A DNA stretch of 41,277 nt from Eubacteriales Family XIII. Incertae Sedis bacterium (GCA_031276515.1 JAISMX010000040.1:1-41277), one strand, 5' to 3'; counted from the stretch's first letter, positions 1-9,229 are shown. Notes: generated from the sequence alone by a model not told the origin. A program made the numbers and translations.

Positions 1-615
1 TCTATATTTTTTTAATTTTGATACGGATACCCGATCCCCATTTTTTTCAGATATTTTAAGCATATAATCATAAGCTGTTTTTACCGACTCAAATTGATTC
101 GATACTTGAGAAATACCAATGTACGCATAAAAAAGATCCGGGCGCAAAGAAGCGACATAAGCCCCAATCAGGCTGCCCCAGGATGATCCCATAAGATATA
201 TTTTTTCTTTGTCGAATCGTTTGCGCAAATAGTTTGCAACTTCGATTGTGTCATTTATCATCTGATTTAGGGTCATGGTTTCTCCGGGAATTTTCGGATG
301 ATAGGATATGCCCGCCCCACGTTCTTCCCACCAGCAAATAGTACACTCCTGTTCCAACAAAATTCTAAACTTTGAACCGAAAGCATATTCCGGTATACCG
401 GGACCGCCATGCACATATAAGATCACCGGATTTTTACTGTTTCTTCCTCGTATAATCATTCCTTGACTCATACCGCCAATAATCATGTGAGTGATTTCTG
501 AAACGCTTTCCGGAAGCATTTTGCCGTTTTCATCACGGAATGGATTGATTTTTCCCAATTGTATTACCTCTTGCATATCAAGCGCAGTGTTTTTTTCGTT
601 TGCGTTTACGGTCAT
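1..615 (-). CDS. Proline iminopeptidase-like alpha/beta hydrolase (partial, C-terminus beyond window)
   Basis: Read on the minus strand from an ATG at 615; the frame stays open to base 1, so 205 residues are visible and the end is outside the window (hence absent from the ORF track). An in-frame TGA lies three codons upstream of the ATG, fixing the 5' limit. The oxyanion-hole motif VHGGPG and the nucleophile elbow GSSWGS are present, typical of the proline iminopeptidase/epoxide-hydrolase-like alpha/beta hydrolases. The Asp and His of the triad would be in the missing part. No signal peptide is seen, so it is probably cytoplasmic. Base composition is much more AT-rich than the genes to the right, which suggests separate ancestry. 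The exact substrate (N-terminal proline peptides or another ester/amide) is not determinable. Confidence 0.85.
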   Translation of the reverse strand, partial: MTVNANEKNTALDMQEVIQLGKINPFRDENGKMLPESVSEITHMIIGGMSQGMIIRGRNSKNPVILYVHGGPGIPEYAFGSKFRILLEQECTICWWEERGAGISYHPKIPGETMTLNQMINDTIEVANYLRKRFDKEKIYLMGSSWGSLIGAYVASLRPDLFYAYIGISQVSNQFESVKTAYDYMLKISEKNGDRVSVSKLKKYR

Positions 616-639
616 CTCGATTCACATTCCTATGGACAC

Positions 640-669
640 AGTATAGCACAAGATGGCCAATATGCGCAA
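640..669 (-). promoter_or_regulatory. Candidate sigma-A promoter for the alpha/beta hydrolase
   Basis: On the minus strand TTGCGC (664-669) is followed after 18 bases by TATACT (640-645), about 25 bases upstream of the ATG at 615. The -10 is good and the -35 is only moderate. Confidence 0.5.
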
Positions 670-804
670 CGCAACCCTTTCTTTTCCGGCAATTCGTGAA
701 ACGCAAGGGGGCGTGTGCAGAGCGCGCGGCGCGAAGCGCTTGCAAACGCCGGATTCCGTCCCCAAAAAACATAAAAATTCTCTCGAAAAAAATCAAAAAA
801 TGTC

Positions 805-833
805 TTGCAATATTTTTATTCGTGTAATATACT
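805..833 (+). promoter_or_regulatory. Sigma-A promoter of the S10 ribosomal operon
   Basis: TTGCAA (805-810), a 17-base spacer and TATACT (828-833) form a near-consensus vegetative promoter. Predicted transcription start is near 840, giving a leader of about 108 bases before rpsJ. No other strong promoter was seen before argF, so it may drive the whole block. Confidence 0.8.
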
Positions 834-854
834 GAAAAGGCTTGCGAAGAAAAC

Positions 855-904
855 CGCCGAAAAAGCGGCTTTTCGGCGCGCGGGACGCGGCAAACGGCGC
901 GCCG
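855..904 (+). promoter_or_regulatory. S10 operon leader with two overlapping alternative hairpins
   Basis: The arms CGCCGAAAA (855-863) and TTTTCGGCG (870-878) form a perfect 9-bp hairpin. The arms CGGCGCGC (874-881) and GCGCGCCG (897-904) form a second 8-bp stem. They share bases 874-878 and so cannot both form. This is the geometry of an attenuator or ribosomal-protein autoregulatory leader. L4 is the classic regulator of S10 leaders in Gammaproteobacteria; whether that applies here is inference. Confidence 0.45.
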
Positions 905-947
905 GCGCACGCGGCGAGACGGAAAGGTGCGAAAGCGGGAGGATGCA

Positions 948-1259
948 ATGAGCGAAAAGCAAAAGATCAGAATCAGACTGAAGGCCTACGACCACAAGAC
1001 GCTGGATCAGTCGGCGGCGCGCATCGTGGAAACGGCGAAAAAAACGGGCGCCGACGTCTCCGGACCCATTCCCCTTCCCACGGAGAAGGAGGTCGTGACG
1101 GTGCTGCGGGCCGTTCACAAGTACAAGGACTCCAGAGAGCAGTTCGAGCAGCGCACGCACAAGCGCCTGATCGACATTTACCATACGACTCCCAAGACGG
1201 TGGATTCGCTGATGAAGTTGGATCTGCCGGCCGGCGTGGATATAGAAATCAAATTATAA
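948..1259 (+). CDS. rpsJ: 30S ribosomal protein S10
   Basis: The 103-residue product starts [15 protein letters not shown] and carries the S10 signature, including the loop that also serves NusB/NusG antitermination complexes. The ORF track begins at 927, but GGGAGG at 937-942 is correctly spaced for the ATG at 948. It is the first gene of the S10-spc-alpha block. No tuf or fus gene precedes it in the window. Confidence 0.96.
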   Translation: MSEKQKIRIRLKAYDHKTLDQSAARIVETAKKTGADVSGPIPLPTEKEVVTVLRAVHKYKDSREQFEQRTHKRLIDIYHTTPKTVDSLMKLDLPAGVDIEIKL

Positions 1260-1349
1260 GACTTGTTTTTCACCTTAGTATGATTGACGCGCGCGCGAAA
1301 CGCGGCGCGAGCGGCAATCCGCTGCAAGAAAGGAATCGCAACCGGAATC

Positions 1350-1988
1350 ATGAAGACAATCTTGGGCAAGAAAATCGGGATGACGCAGATATTCGCGGAG
1401 AACGGCGAGGTCGTCCCCGTAACGGTCATCGAAGCCGGCCCCGTGTCGGTGATCCAAATCAAAACGAAGGAGACCGACGGCTACGACGCCGTGCAGGTCG
1501 GATACGGAGAGGTGAAGGAGCAGCGGCTCAACAAGCCGGAAAAGGGGCATTTCGCCAGATGGCGGGCGCCTTTCAAGAAGCACCTCGCCGAGATTCGTCT
1601 CGGCGAAGGCGAGAGCTACGAGCCGAACGCGGTCATCACGGTCGCCGACTTCGAGGCGGGAAGAAAGCTCGACGTCACGGGCATTTCCAAGGGCAAGGGT
1701 ACGCAGGGCAACATCAAGCGGCACGGCCATCACAGAGGACCCACGACGCACGGCTCGAAGCACAAGAGGCTGGCCGGCGCTCTGGCCGCCGGAACCTACC
1801 CCTCCCGCGTGTTCAAAGGCAACAAGGGCCCCGGCAGAATGGGCCGCGATACGGTCACGGTTCAAAACCTCCTGCTCGTGAAGGTCATACCGGAGAGGAA
1901 CCTCCTGCTCGTCAAGGGCGCGGTTCCCGGCAACAAAGGCGGCTTGCTGCGCATTCGATATGCGGTAAAAGGACAGGAGGATAAGTAG
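1350..1988 (+). CDS. rplC: 50S ribosomal protein L3
   Basis: The 212-residue product begins MKTILGKKIGMTQIF, the conserved L3 N-terminus. The 22 extra residues in the ORF track come from an upstream in-frame codon and match no L3. The ribosome binding site is weak (AAGGA lies ~16 bases upstream). The central HRGPTTHGSKHKR segment is the L3 extension that reaches the peptidyl-transferase region. L3 is a primary 23S rRNA binder in early 50S assembly. The stop is 2 bases from rplD. Confidence 0.96.
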   Translation: MKTILGKKIGMTQIFAENGEVVPVTVIEAGPVSVIQIKTKETDGYDAVQVGYGEVKEQRLNKPEKGHFARWRAPFKKHLAEIRLGEGESYEPNAVITVADFEAGRKLDVTGISKGKGTQGNIKRHGHHRGPTTHGSKHKRLAGALAAGTYPSRVFKGNKGPGRMGRDTVTVQNLLLVKVIPERNLLLVKGAVPGNKGGLLRIRYAVKGQEDK

Positions 1989-1990
1989 CG

Positions 1991-2647
1991 ATGGCAAAGG
2001 TACAGGTATTGACCATGTCCGGCGAGGCCGCGGGAGAGATTGAATTAAAGGATGAAGTCTTCGGCGTTGAAATCAACCAAAACGCCGTGTATGCCGTGGT
2101 CAAGAACTATCTGGCGAACCAAAGGCAGGGTACGCAATCCGCCAAGACGCGCGGCGAGGTTCGGGGCGGCGGCAAGAAACCCTTCCGTCAGAAGGGTACG
2201 GGCCGCGCGCGTCAGGGCAGCCGCGTATCGCCGAATCACATCGGCGGCGGCGTCGTGTTCGCGCCCAAGCCGCGCGACTACCGCTACACCCTGCCCAAGA
2301 AGCTGCGGCGGCTCGCGATGCGCTCGGCGCTGTCCTCAAAGGTCGCGGAAAAGGAGATCATCGTGCTGGACAGCTTGCACTTTGAGGCCCCCAAGACGAA
2401 GGACATGATCCGCGTTCTCGAAAACATCGGCGCCGCGAAAAAATCCTTGATCGTGCTGCCGGAAAAGGATGAAAACGTCATCCGTTCCGCGCACAACATC
2501 CCCGGCGTGCGAACGGCTCTCGTGACCACGATGAACGTGTACGAGATCATCCATCACACGAGCTTCATCGTCACGAAGGACGCCGTGGCCGGAATCGAAA
2601 CGCTGTTTTCCAAAAAGGATAGGTTCGAGGAGGTGTCGTCCGTATGA
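1991..2647 (+). CDS. rplD: 50S ribosomal protein L4
   Basis: The 218-residue product is slightly longer than the usual ~207. The Arg/Gly-rich loop with [16 protein letters not shown], which lines the nascent-peptide exit tunnel, is present. GGAGG lies upstream in the end of rplC. L4 is a candidate autoregulator of this operon by analogy with other bacteria. Its stop overlaps the start of rplW by four bases (ATGA), implying translational coupling. Confidence 0.96.
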   Translation: MAKVQVLTMSGEAAGEIELKDEVFGVEINQNAVYAVVKNYLANQRQGTQSAKTRGEVRGGGKKPFRQKGTGRARQGSRVSPNHIGGGVVFAPKPRDYRYTLPKKLRRLAMRSALSSKVAEKEIIVLDSLHFEAPKTKDMIRVLENIGAAKKSLIVLPEKDENVIRSAHNIPGVRTALVTTMNVYEIIHHTSFIVTKDAVAGIETLFSKKDRFEEVSSV

Positions 2648-2934
2648 AATTGGCCTACGATATCATATTGAAGCCCGTAATCTCCGAGAGGAGCATGGAC
2701 GAGGCGCAGAACAAAAAATACACATTTAAGGTGGCGGTCGACGCGAACAAGACGGAAGTCAAACACGCGCTTGAGGAGATCTTCGGCATAGAGGTCAAGA
2801 AGGTCAACATCATGAACGTGAAAGGCAAGGTCAAGCGCATGGGCAAGAACGTCGGACGCACCGCCGCTTCCAAGAAAGCGATCGTAACCCTTACTCCCAA
2901 GAGCAAGGAGATCGAATTCTTCCAGGGCTTGTAA
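2644..2934 (+). CDS. rplW: 50S ribosomal protein L23
   Basis: The 96-residue product has the L23 pattern ([20 protein letters not shown] at the N-terminus, [14 protein letters not shown] in the loop). L23 sits at the tunnel exit and forms part of the docking site for SRP, trigger factor and SecYEG. It is coupled to rplD through an ATGA overlap. Confidence 0.96.
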   Translation: MKLAYDIILKPVISERSMDEAQNKKYTFKVAVDANKTEVKHALEEIFGIEVKKVNIMNVKGKVKRMGKNVGRTAASKKAIVTLTPKSKEIEFFQGL

Positions 2935-2951
2935 AAGGAGGGACGCGCGAT

Positions 2952-3785
2952 ATGGGCATAAGAAAATACAATCCGACCACCCCGGGACGCAGGGGCATGA
3001 CGGTTCTCACCTTCGATGAGATTACGACGGACAAGCCGCACAAGCCGCTTACGGTTACGCTGAAAAAGCACGCGGGCCGGAACGTGCGCGGCAAGATCAC
3101 CGTCCGCCACAGGGGCGGCGGCGTGCGCCACAAGTACAGGATCATAGATTTCAAGAGGAAAAAGGACGGCGTGCCGGGCCGCGTCGCGACGATAGAGTAC
3201 GATCCCAACAGGAGCGCCAACATCGCGCTGATCTTTTACGCGGACGGCGACAAGCGCTACATCATCGCGCCGAACAAGCTCAAGCCCGGCGACACGGTCG
3301 TATCGGGTCCGGACGCGGACATCCAGATCGGAAACGCGCTCCCGCTGAGCAACATACCCGTCGGCACCGTCATACACTGCATAGAGATGAAGCCCGGCAA
3401 GGGCGCGCAGATGGTGCGCGCGGCGGGCAACGGCGCGCAGCTCATGGCCAAGGAGGGCGATTACGCCTCGGTGCGGCTCCCCTCGGGCGAGGTCAGGCGC
3501 GTGCGCATAGAGTGCAGGGCCACCATCGGCGAGGTCGGCAATCTCGATCACGAGAACGTCAAGCTCGGCAAGGCCGGCAGAAAGCGCCACATGGGCTGGA
3601 GGCCCACCGTCAGAGGCAGCGTCATGAACCCGAACGACCATCCGCACGGCGGCGGCGAAGGCAAGGCGGGCATCGGGCGCGTCGGCCCCGTGACGCCGTG
3701 GGGACGCCCGGCGTTGGGGTACAAGACGAGGAAGAAGAATAAGCCTTCTGATAAATACATAGTCAAGAGGCGCAACCAGAAATAA
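2952..3785 (+). CDS. rplB: 50S ribosomal protein L2
   Basis: The 277-residue product has the normal family length. Conserved landmarks are [16 protein letters not shown] near residue 55 and the C-terminal segment [18 protein letters not shown], which holds the histidine near the peptidyl-transferase centre. A GGAGG precedes the ATG. L2 is a core 23S rRNA binder needed for subunit joining. Confidence 0.97.
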   Translation: MGIRKYNPTTPGRRGMTVLTFDEITTDKPHKPLTVTLKKHAGRNVRGKITVRHRGGGVRHKYRIIDFKRKKDGVPGRVATIEYDPNRSANIALIFYADGDKRYIIAPNKLKPGDTVVSGPDADIQIGNALPLSNIPVGTVIHCIEMKPGKGAQMVRAAGNGAQLMAKEGDYASVRLPSGEVRRVRIECRATIGEVGNLDHENVKLGKAGRKRHMGWRPTVRGSVMNPNDHPHGGGEGKAGIGRVGPVTPWGRPALGYKTRKKNKPSDKYIVKRRNQK

Positions 3786-3807
3786 GTAACCAAAGGAGCG
3801 GGGAATC

Positions 3808-4089
3808 ATGAGCAGATCCTTGAAGAAGGGCCCATTCGTACATAAGAAGCTGCTGAAAGTCATAGACGCGATGAACGCGGCCAACGAGAAGAAGGTGATC
3901 AAGACCTGGTCGAGGCCTTCGACGATCTTTCCGCAGATGGTCGGACACACGATAGCCGTTCACGACGGGCGGCGCCACGTGCCGGTGTACATCACCGAGG
4001 ACATGGTGGGCCACAGGCTCGGCGAATTCGCCCCCACGCGCAACTATCGCGGACACGCGTCGGACAAGTCGTCTAAGGTCAGAAGATGA
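3808..4089 (+). CDS. rpsS: 30S ribosomal protein S19
   Basis: The 93-residue product starts [11 protein letters not shown], the S19 signature, and keeps the conserved [11 protein letters not shown] segment. S19 sits in the 30S head with S13 and contacts tRNA and the intersubunit bridge. It is followed by an unusually long 99-base gap before rplV that contains a hairpin. Confidence 0.97.
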   Translation: MSRSLKKGPFVHKKLLKVIDAMNAANEKKVIKTWSRPSTIFPQMVGHTIAVHDGRRHVPVYITEDMVGHRLGEFAPTRNYRGHASDKSSKVRR

Positions 4090-4099
4090 GCCGGAAGGC

Positions 4100-4116
4100 T
4101 TGGAACCGCGTTCCAA
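4100..4116. repeat. Short perfect hairpin between rpsS and rplV
   Basis: TTGGAAC-CGC-GTTCCAA is a perfect 7-bp stem with a 3-base loop, followed by ACCCCTTTTC. The T-run is too short and interrupted for a strong intrinsic terminator. It may be a weak internal attenuator or an RNA processing/stability element inside the operon. Confidence 0.4.
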
Positions 4117-4188
4117 ACCCCTTTTCACGGCGGTGAAACGATATATTTTCATGCGGATATGGGCCGAAAGGCCGCAATGGAGGCAAAT

Positions 4189-4527
4189 ATGGAAGCAAGG
4201 GCGATTGCCAAATACATCCGAGTCTCTCCGATCAAGCTCAAGCCCGTCGTCGATCTGGTGCGGGGCAAGGACTTGAAGGAAGCGTTGACCATACTCAAAT
4301 TTACCCCCGGAAAGGGTTCCGAAATCGTCGAGAAGGTTGTGAAATCCGCCGCGGCGAACGCGGAGAACAACTTCGACATGAACCCGGACGACCTGTACGT
4401 GGCGGAGGTGTACGCAAACAAGGGTCCCACGATGAAAAGATGGCGCGCGGGCGCGCAGGGCAGGGCGTCCAAAATTCTGAAAAGAAGCAGCCATGTGGGC
4501 GTCACGCTGAAGGAGAAGGAGAGCTGA
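4189..4527 (+). CDS. rplV: 50S ribosomal protein L22
   Basis: The 112-residue product starts [14 protein letters not shown]. The ORF track starts ten codons earlier, but GGAGG at 4179-4183 is placed for the ATG at 4189. The C-terminal hairpin ([18 protein letters not shown]) is the L22 beta-hairpin that lines the exit tunnel, where macrolide-resistance changes can occur. It ends 1 base before rpsC. Confidence 0.95.
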   Translation: MEARAIAKYIRVSPIKLKPVVDLVRGKDLKEALTILKFTPGKGSEIVEKVVKSAAANAENNFDMNPDDLYVAEVYANKGPTMKRWRAGAQGRASKILKRSSHVGVTLKEKES

Positions 4528-4528
4528 T

Positions 4529-5440
4529 ATGGGTCAGAAGGTAAGCCCGCACGGTCTGAGAGTGGGGATCATAAAAGACTGGGATTCCAAGTGGTATGCG
4601 GACAAAGCGCATTTCGCGGATTTTCTGATCGAGGACAACAAAGTCAGGGAATACGTCAAAAGAAAACTCTATGCGGCGGGCGTATCGAGGGTTCTGATCG
4701 AGAGAGCGGCCGACAACAAGATCAAGCTGACGGTGCTCACGGACAAGCCGGGCATGGTGATCGGCCGGTCGGGCGACGGCGTCGATGAGCTGCGCAAGCC
4801 CATCGAGAAGATGACGAAAAAATCCGTCTCCATCAACATAGTGGAAATCCGCAGGGCCGAGCTCGACGCCAAGCTCACGGCGGAGAACATCGCGCAAGCG
4901 CTGGAAAAGAGGATATCCTTCAGGCGGGCCATGAAGCAGGCCATCGGACGCACGATGAAAGCCGGCGCCAAGGGCGTCAAGGTTCTCGTCGCGGGACGTC
5001 TCGGCGGCGCGGAAATCGCGCGGAGCGAAAAATACAGCGAGGGCAACGTCCCCCTGCACACGCTCAGGGCGGACATAGATTACGGATTCGCCGAAGCGGA
5101 CACGACCTACGGAAAGATCGGCGTCAAGGTGTGGATCAACCACGGAGAGATACTCGAAAAGGGCCTCAAAAACCCGATTCCCGAGGAGAAGCGCGAAGCG
5201 AGCGGAGGCCGGCGCGAACGAACGGATCGCGGCGAGCGCCGTCCGCGCAGGGACGGAGATCGCCCGCGCGGCGACCGCCCGCGCAGGGACGGCCCCGGCC
5301 GAAACGCGCGCGACGGCAGACCCGAGATTTCGCGGGCCGTGAATCCCAGAATGCGAAAGGCTCCGCCAAAGCCCGCTCCCGCGCCCGCGGAAGCCGCTCC
5401 CGCGGAAACCGCCGGACCCGAGACGGCGCCTAAGGAATAG
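4529..5440 (+). CDS. rpsC: 30S ribosomal protein S3 with long disordered C-terminal tail
   Basis: The 303-residue product contains a standard S3 core (type-2 KH domain with [18 protein letters not shown] near residues 77-94, then the S3_C domain to about residue 213). About 85 further residues make a low-complexity tail: an Arg/Asp/Gly-rich part with repeats like [12 protein letters not shown], then a Pro/Ala/Glu-rich end. The usual S3 length is ~210-230. The tail is in frame and ends with a normal stop 39 bases before rplP, so it is not an obvious frameshift. S3 helps form the mRNA entry tunnel and its helicase activity. Confidence 0.96.
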   Translation: MGQKVSPHGLRVGIIKDWDSKWYADKAHFADFLIEDNKVREYVKRKLYAAGVSRVLIERAADNKIKLTVLTDKPGMVIGRSGDGVDELRKPIEKMTKKSVSINIVEIRRAELDAKLTAENIAQALEKRISFRRAMKQAIGRTMKAGAKGVKVLVAGRLGGAEIARSEKYSEGNVPLHTLRADIDYGFAEADTTYGKIGVKVWINHGEILEKGLKNPIPEEKREASGGRRERTDRGERRPRRDGDRPRGDRPRRDGPGRNARDGRPEISRAVNPRMRKAPPKPAPAPAEAAPAETAGPETAPKE

Positions 5441-5479
5441 GAAGAACAACGCAGAACAGTTGAAGGAGGTACAACTATC

Positions 5480-5914
5480 ATGTTGATGCCAAAACGCGTA
5501 AAGCGCAGAAGGGTTCATCGCGGCAGAATGAAAGGCGTGGCCACGAAGGGCAATACGATCACATACGGCTCGTTCGGATTGATTGCGACGGATCGCGGCT
5601 GGATCACTTCCAACCAGATAGAGGCGGCCCGTATCGCGATGACGCGATCCATCAAGAGGGGCGGCAAGGTGTTCATCAAGATCTTCCCGCACAAGTCGGT
5701 CACGAAGAAGCCCGCCGAGGTTCGCATGGGTTCCGGCAAGGGCGCGCCCGAATTTTGGGTGGCGGTCGTGAAGCCGGGCCGCGTCATGTTTGAGCTCGAG
5801 GGCGTCACCGAGGCCCAGGCGCGAGAAGCCATGCGGCTTGCGGCTCACAAACTCCCTGTAAAGTGCAGATTTGCCTTGAAGGGCGAAGAATTGGCGGAGG
5901 GCGGTGAAGCGTAG
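5480..5914 (+). CDS. rplP: 50S ribosomal protein L16
   Basis: The 144-residue product starts [19 protein letters not shown] with an AAGGAGGT ribosome binding site 9 bases upstream. The conserved [20 protein letters not shown] segment is present. L16 helps position A-site tRNA. Its stop is immediately followed by the rpmC ATG with no gap. Confidence 0.96.
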   Translation: MLMPKRVKRRRVHRGRMKGVATKGNTITYGSFGLIATDRGWITSNQIEAARIAMTRSIKRGGKVFIKIFPHKSVTKKPAEVRMGSGKGAPEFWVAVVKPGRVMFELEGVTEAQAREAMRLAAHKLPVKCRFALKGEELAEGGEA

Positions 5915-6118
5915 ATGAAAATAGAGAAGATCAGGGAACTGAGCGCCGCGGAACTCAGCAACGAGCTTGTGAAGATGAAGAAGGAATTGTTCAACCTGCG
6001 TTTCCAGCACGTGACGGGGCAGCTCGAAAATCCCATCAAGATGCGCGATGTCAAAAAAGCCATAGCCCGGGTGAAGACCGTGATCCGGGAGAATGAGATC
6101 AAAAACGCGAAGGCCTGA
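5915..6118 (+). CDS. rpmC: 50S ribosomal protein L29
   Basis: The 67-residue helical hairpin protein begins [14 protein letters not shown] and has the [19 protein letters not shown] signature. It lies at the tunnel exit beside L23. It directly abuts rplP and so is probably translated by coupling. Confidence 0.95.
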   Translation: MKIEKIRELSAAELSNELVKMKKELFNLRFQHVTGQLENPIKMRDVKKAIARVKTVIRENEIKNAKA

Positions 6119-6138
6119 TACGAGGGAGGATGTGCAAG

Positions 6139-6402
6139 ATGGTGGCGGAAGACAGAAACAGGAGAAAGACCAGAGTCGGCCTTGTCGTGAGCGACAAGAT
6201 GGACAAGACCATAGTCGTCGCGGTCGAGGACTTCGTCAGGCATTCCCTGTACGGAAAGGCCGTGAAGCGGACGAAGAAATTCAAGGCGCATGACGAGGAA
6301 AACCAATGCAACATCGGCGATAAGGTGAGAATTATGGAGACGAGGCCGCTGTCCAAGGACAAGCGCTGGCGCCTTGTGAACATAGTCGAAAAGGTGAAAT
6401 AG
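6139..6402 (+). CDS. rpsQ: 30S ribosomal protein S17
   Basis: The 87-residue product has the OB-fold S17 pattern ([38 protein letters not shown]). GGAGG at 6125-6129 is too close to the ORF-track ATG at 6130 and correctly spaced for the ATG at 6139, which is chosen here. S17 is a primary 16S rRNA binder. Confidence 0.94.
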   Translation: MVAEDRNRRKTRVGLVVSDKMDKTIVVAVEDFVRHSLYGKAVKRTKKFKAHDEENQCNIGDKVRIMETRPLSKDKRWRLVNIVEKVK

Positions 6403-6413
6403 GAGGCGTCACA

Positions 6414-6782
6414 ATGATTCAGACGGAAACCAGACTGCGCGTCGCCGACAATTCCGGAGCGAAGGAAGTCCTTTGCATCCGCATTCTCGGCGGAACCGGC
6501 CGCAAGTACGCGAACATCGGCGACATCATCGTGTGCGCCGTCAAGCAGGCCACGCCGGGCGGCGTCGTCAAGAAGGGCGAAGTCGTGAAAGCGGTCGTGG
6601 TGAGAACCAAGACCGGCGCCCGCCGCGCGGACGGCAGCTATGTGAAGTTCGACCAGAACGCGGCCGTCATCATCAAAGAGGACAAGAATCCCGTCGGCAC
6701 CCGCATATTCGGCCCTGTGGCGAGGGAACTTCGCGAGAAGAGCTTTATGAAAATCGTGTCCTTGGCGCCGGAAGTATTGTAG
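6414..6782 (+). CDS. rplN: 50S ribosomal protein L14
   Basis: The 122-residue product starts [18 protein letters not shown] and has the family's usual length and end ([20 protein letters not shown]). L14 forms intersubunit bridges and contacts L19. GGAG precedes the ATG; it is 11 bases from rpsQ and 13 from rplX. Confidence 0.97.
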   Translation: MIQTETRLRVADNSGAKEVLCIRILGGTGRKYANIGDIIVCAVKQATPGGVVKKGEVVKAVVVRTKTGARRADGSYVKFDQNAAVIIKEDKNPVGTRIFGPVARELREKSFMKIVSLAPEVL

Positions 6783-6795
6783 GAGGTGCGAGGCG

Positions 6796-7101
6796 ATGCG
6801 AATTAAAAAGGACGACACCGTACAGGTCATTACGGGCAAGGACAAGGGCAAGCGGGGCAAGGTTCTGAAGGCGATGCCCAAGATACACAAGATCATCGTG
6901 GAAGGCGTGAACGTTCAGACGAAGCACGCGAAGCAGACGCGGAAGGCCCCGAGCGAGATCAAACATCAGGAAGGTCCGATCGACGTGTCAAACGTCATGT
7001 ACTACGACGGCAAGGCGAAGGCGCCGACGCGAATCGGTTACCGCTTTGAGGACGGCAAGAAGATCAGGATTTCCAAAAAAACGGGCGAGGCCATCGATTA
7101 G
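6796..7101 (+). CDS. rplX: 50S ribosomal protein L24
   Basis: The 101-residue product contains the KOW motif at its start ([19 protein letters not shown]). L24 initiates 50S assembly by binding 23S rRNA domain I. It lies 17 bases before the rplE start. Confidence 0.96.
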   Translation: MRIKKDDTVQVITGKDKGKRGKVLKAMPKIHKIIVEGVNVQTKHAKQTRKAPSEIKHQEGPIDVSNVMYYDGKAKAPTRIGYRFEDGKKIRISKKTGEAID

Positions 7102-7118
7102 GAAGGGAGGAATGTGTC

Positions 7119-7661
7119 TTGGCGGCAAGAATGAAAGAAGCATATCTGAAAGAAGCCTTTCCTGCTTTGCGCGAAAAGTTTCATTACAAAAATCCGATGC
7201 AGGTTCCAAAATTGGAAAAGATCACGATCAACATGGGCCTCGGGGAAGCGAAGGACAACGCGAAGCTCATGGAGACGGCCGTGGAGGAGCTTGCGCTCAT
7301 CAGCGGACAGCGTCCCATCGTGACGAAAGCGAAGAAGTCAATAGCGAACTTCAAGGTGAGACAGGGCATGTCCGTGGGCTGCAAGGTTACGCTCCGGGGC
7401 GAAAACATGTATCTGTTCGCGGACAAGTTCTTCAATATCGTGCTGCCCCGCGTGCGCGACTTCAGAGGGGTGAACAAGAACTCCTTCGACGGGCGCGGCA
7501 ACTACGCGCTCGGCGTCAAAGAGCAGTCCATATTTCCCGAGATCGTCTACGACAGGGTGGACAAGGTCAAGGGCATGAACATCATCTTCACGACTTCGGC
7601 AAAAACCGACGAAGAAGCCGCCGCGCTGCTGTCTTTGCTCGGTATGCCGTTTGAGAAATAG
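7119..7661 (+). CDS. rplE: 50S ribosomal protein L5
   Basis: The 180-residue product has the L5 signature ([16 protein letters not shown] and the [21 protein letters not shown] region). Translation probably starts at a TTG at 7119: GGGAGG at 7105-7110 is spaced 8 bases from it, whereas the next ATG (7131) is too far. L5 binds 5S rRNA and contacts P-site tRNA. Confidence 0.95.
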   Translation: MAARMKEAYLKEAFPALREKFHYKNPMQVPKLEKITINMGLGEAKDNAKLMETAVEELALISGQRPIVTKAKKSIANFKVRQGMSVGCKVTLRGENMYLFADKFFNIVLPRVRDFRGVNKNSFDGRGNYALGVKEQSIFPEIVYDRVDKVKGMNIIFTTSAKTDEEAAALLSLLGMPFEK

Positions 7662-7673
7662 GGAGGAAAGGTC

Positions 7674-7859
7674 ATGGCAAAGACTTCTCAAAAGGTCAGA
7701 CAGCAGAGAAAACCCAAGTTTCCGACGCGGGCGTACACGAGATGCCGCATATGCGGACGGCCGCATTCGGTGCTCAGGAAATACGGCATATGCAGGATCT
7801 GTTTCAGGGAACTTGCGTATAAAGGAGAAATTCCCGGCGTCAAGAAGGCGAGCTGGTAA
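7674..7859 (+). CDS. rpsZ: 30S ribosomal protein S14, zinc-binding (type Z)
   Basis: The 61-residue short form of S14 has two CxxC pairs (CRICGRP and CRICFRE) that form a zinc ribbon. This is the zinc-containing paralog; the longer zinc-free form used under zinc limitation in some Bacillota is not in the window. It is preceded by GGAGG. Confidence 0.96.
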   Translation: MAKTSQKVRQQRKPKFPTRAYTRCRICGRPHSVLRKYGICRICFRELAYKGEIPGVKKASW

Positions 7860-7878
7860 TAGGTACATTAGGAGGTGC

Positions 7879-8283
7879 ATGGCAGTGACAATGACTGACC
7901 CCATTGCGGATATGCTCACAAGGATCCGGAACGCGAATACGGTGGGACACACGACCGTGGACGTTCCCTCGTCGAAGATGAAGAAATCCATAGCCGGAAT
8001 TTTGTCGGCCGAGGGTTATATCAAGGGCTTCGACGTGATCGAGGACGACAAGCAGGGCGTGTTGCGCATTCAGATGAAGTACGGCGCCGGCAAGGAAAAG
8101 GTGATCAGCGGCATCAAGAAAATATCGAAGCCGGGATTGAGGGTGTACGCCAAGGCGGACGACGTACCCAAGGTGCTCGGCGGTCTTGGCATAGCCATTA
8201 TTTCCACTTCCAACGGCGTAATCAGCGACAAGGAAGCCCGCAAACTCGGCGTGGGCGGCGAAGTGATCTGTTATGTTTGGTAG
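7879..8283 (+). CDS. rpsH: 30S ribosomal protein S8
   Basis: The 134-residue product contains [16 protein letters not shown] and the C-terminal [20 protein letters not shown] pattern. The ORF track's longer version runs through rpsZ in another frame and is wrong. Three starts are possible: ATG 7879 (3 bases after GGAGG), GTG 7885 (9 bases after) and ATG 7891. The GTG has the best spacing; the first ATG is given as the outer limit. S8 binds 16S rRNA and represses the spc operon in E. coli. Confidence 0.93.
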   Translation: MAVTMTDPIADMLTRIRNANTVGHTTVDVPSSKMKKSIAGILSAEGYIKGFDVIEDDKQGVLRIQMKYGAGKEKVISGIKKISKPGLRVYAKADDVPKVLGGLGIAIISTSNGVISDKEARKLGVGGEVICYVW

Positions 8284-8294
8284 GAGGAACGGAA

Positions 8295-8837
8295 ATGTCG
8301 AGAATCGGTAAAATGCCCGTCGAGATCCCCGCCGGCGTAGAGATCAAGGTGGACGCGGACAATACGGTTTCCGTGAAGGGTCCAAAAGGGGAGCTGAAGG
8401 AGAAGATCAGCAAGCTGATCGGCGTCGAATTGAAGGACGGCGCGATTCTTGTGACGCGCGCGGGCGACGACAAGGCCGCTCGCTCCGCTCACGGGCTGTC
8501 GCGAAGTCTCATCGCCAACATGGTGACGGGCGTCACGGCGGGTTTTGAAAGAAAACTGCAGATCAGCGGGGTCGGCTACCAGGCCGAAAAGAAGGGAGAC
8601 GCGCTCGTTTTGAGCCTCGGCTACTCCCATCCCGTCGAACTCAAAGACCCCGAAGGAATTTCGACGGAGACGCCGAGCCCCACGGAAATCCTCGTGCGGG
8701 GGATCAGCAAGTCCGAGGTGGGCAACTACGCCGCCGTCGTGCGGGCCTGGCGTCCCCCGGAGCCTTACAAGGGCAAGGGCGTTCGCTATGAGAAAGAAGT
8801 GATCCGCAGAAAAGAAGGAAAGACCGGCAAGAAGTAG
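8295..8837 (+). CDS. rplF: 50S ribosomal protein L6
   Basis: The 180-residue product starts MSRIGKMPVEIPAGVEI. GGAGG at 8283-8287 serves the ATG at 8295 rather than the ORF-track start at 8277, which lies inside rpsH. The two L6 repeats and the C-terminal signature EPYKGKGVRYEKEVIRRKEGK are intact. L6 sits near the factor-binding site and the sarcin-ricin loop. Confidence 0.95.
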   Translation: MSRIGKMPVEIPAGVEIKVDADNTVSVKGPKGELKEKISKLIGVELKDGAILVTRAGDDKAARSAHGLSRSLIANMVTGVTAGFERKLQISGVGYQAEKKGDALVLSLGYSHPVELKDPEGISTETPSPTEILVRGISKSEVGNYAAVVRAWRPPEPYKGKGVRYEKEVIRRKEGKTGKK

Positions 8838-8851
8838 GAGGATGAGATAAG

Positions 8852-9217
8852 GTGGCGAAGGAAAGCAGAAACGACAAGCGCCTCGCGCGGCACAGGCGGA
8901 TCAGAAAGACCTTGCGCGGCACTCCCGAAAAGCCGAGGATGTGCGTGTTCAAAAGCCTGAAAAACATGTCCGTTCAGATCATAGACGACGTGAGCGGCTC
9001 GACGTTGGTAACGGCTTCCACGTTGGAAAAGGATATACGCGCCAAGATCAAAAGCGGCGGCAACAAAGAGGCCGCGGGGCTGGTCGGCGAGGCCATAGCG
9101 AAAAAATCGATAGAAAAAGGCATCCGCGAGGTCGCGTTCGACAGGGGCGGCTTCCTCTACCACGGCAGGGTGAAGGAGTTGGCCGACAAGGCGCGCGAAG
9201 CCGGGCTGAAATTCTAA
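8852..9217 (+). CDS. rplR: 50S ribosomal protein L18
   Basis: The 121-residue product begins at a GTG ([20 protein letters not shown]) after a GGAGG. The Arg/Lys-rich N-terminus and the C-terminal [20 protein letters not shown] match L18, which binds 5S rRNA with L5. Confidence 0.95.
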   Translation: MAKESRNDKRLARHRRIRKTLRGTPEKPRMCVFKSLKNMSVQIIDDVSGSTLVTASTLEKDIRAKIKSGGNKEAAGLVGEAIAKKSIEKGIREVAFDRGGFLYHGRVKELADKAREAGLKF

Positions 9218-9229
9218 GGAGGGCATGTT

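Noticed and set aside
12-20. Apparent TAA stop near the left edge of the first gene
   Set aside because: It appears only if the reading frame slips by one; codon-by-codon reading from 615 stays open to base 1, agreeing with the absence of this ORF from the track.
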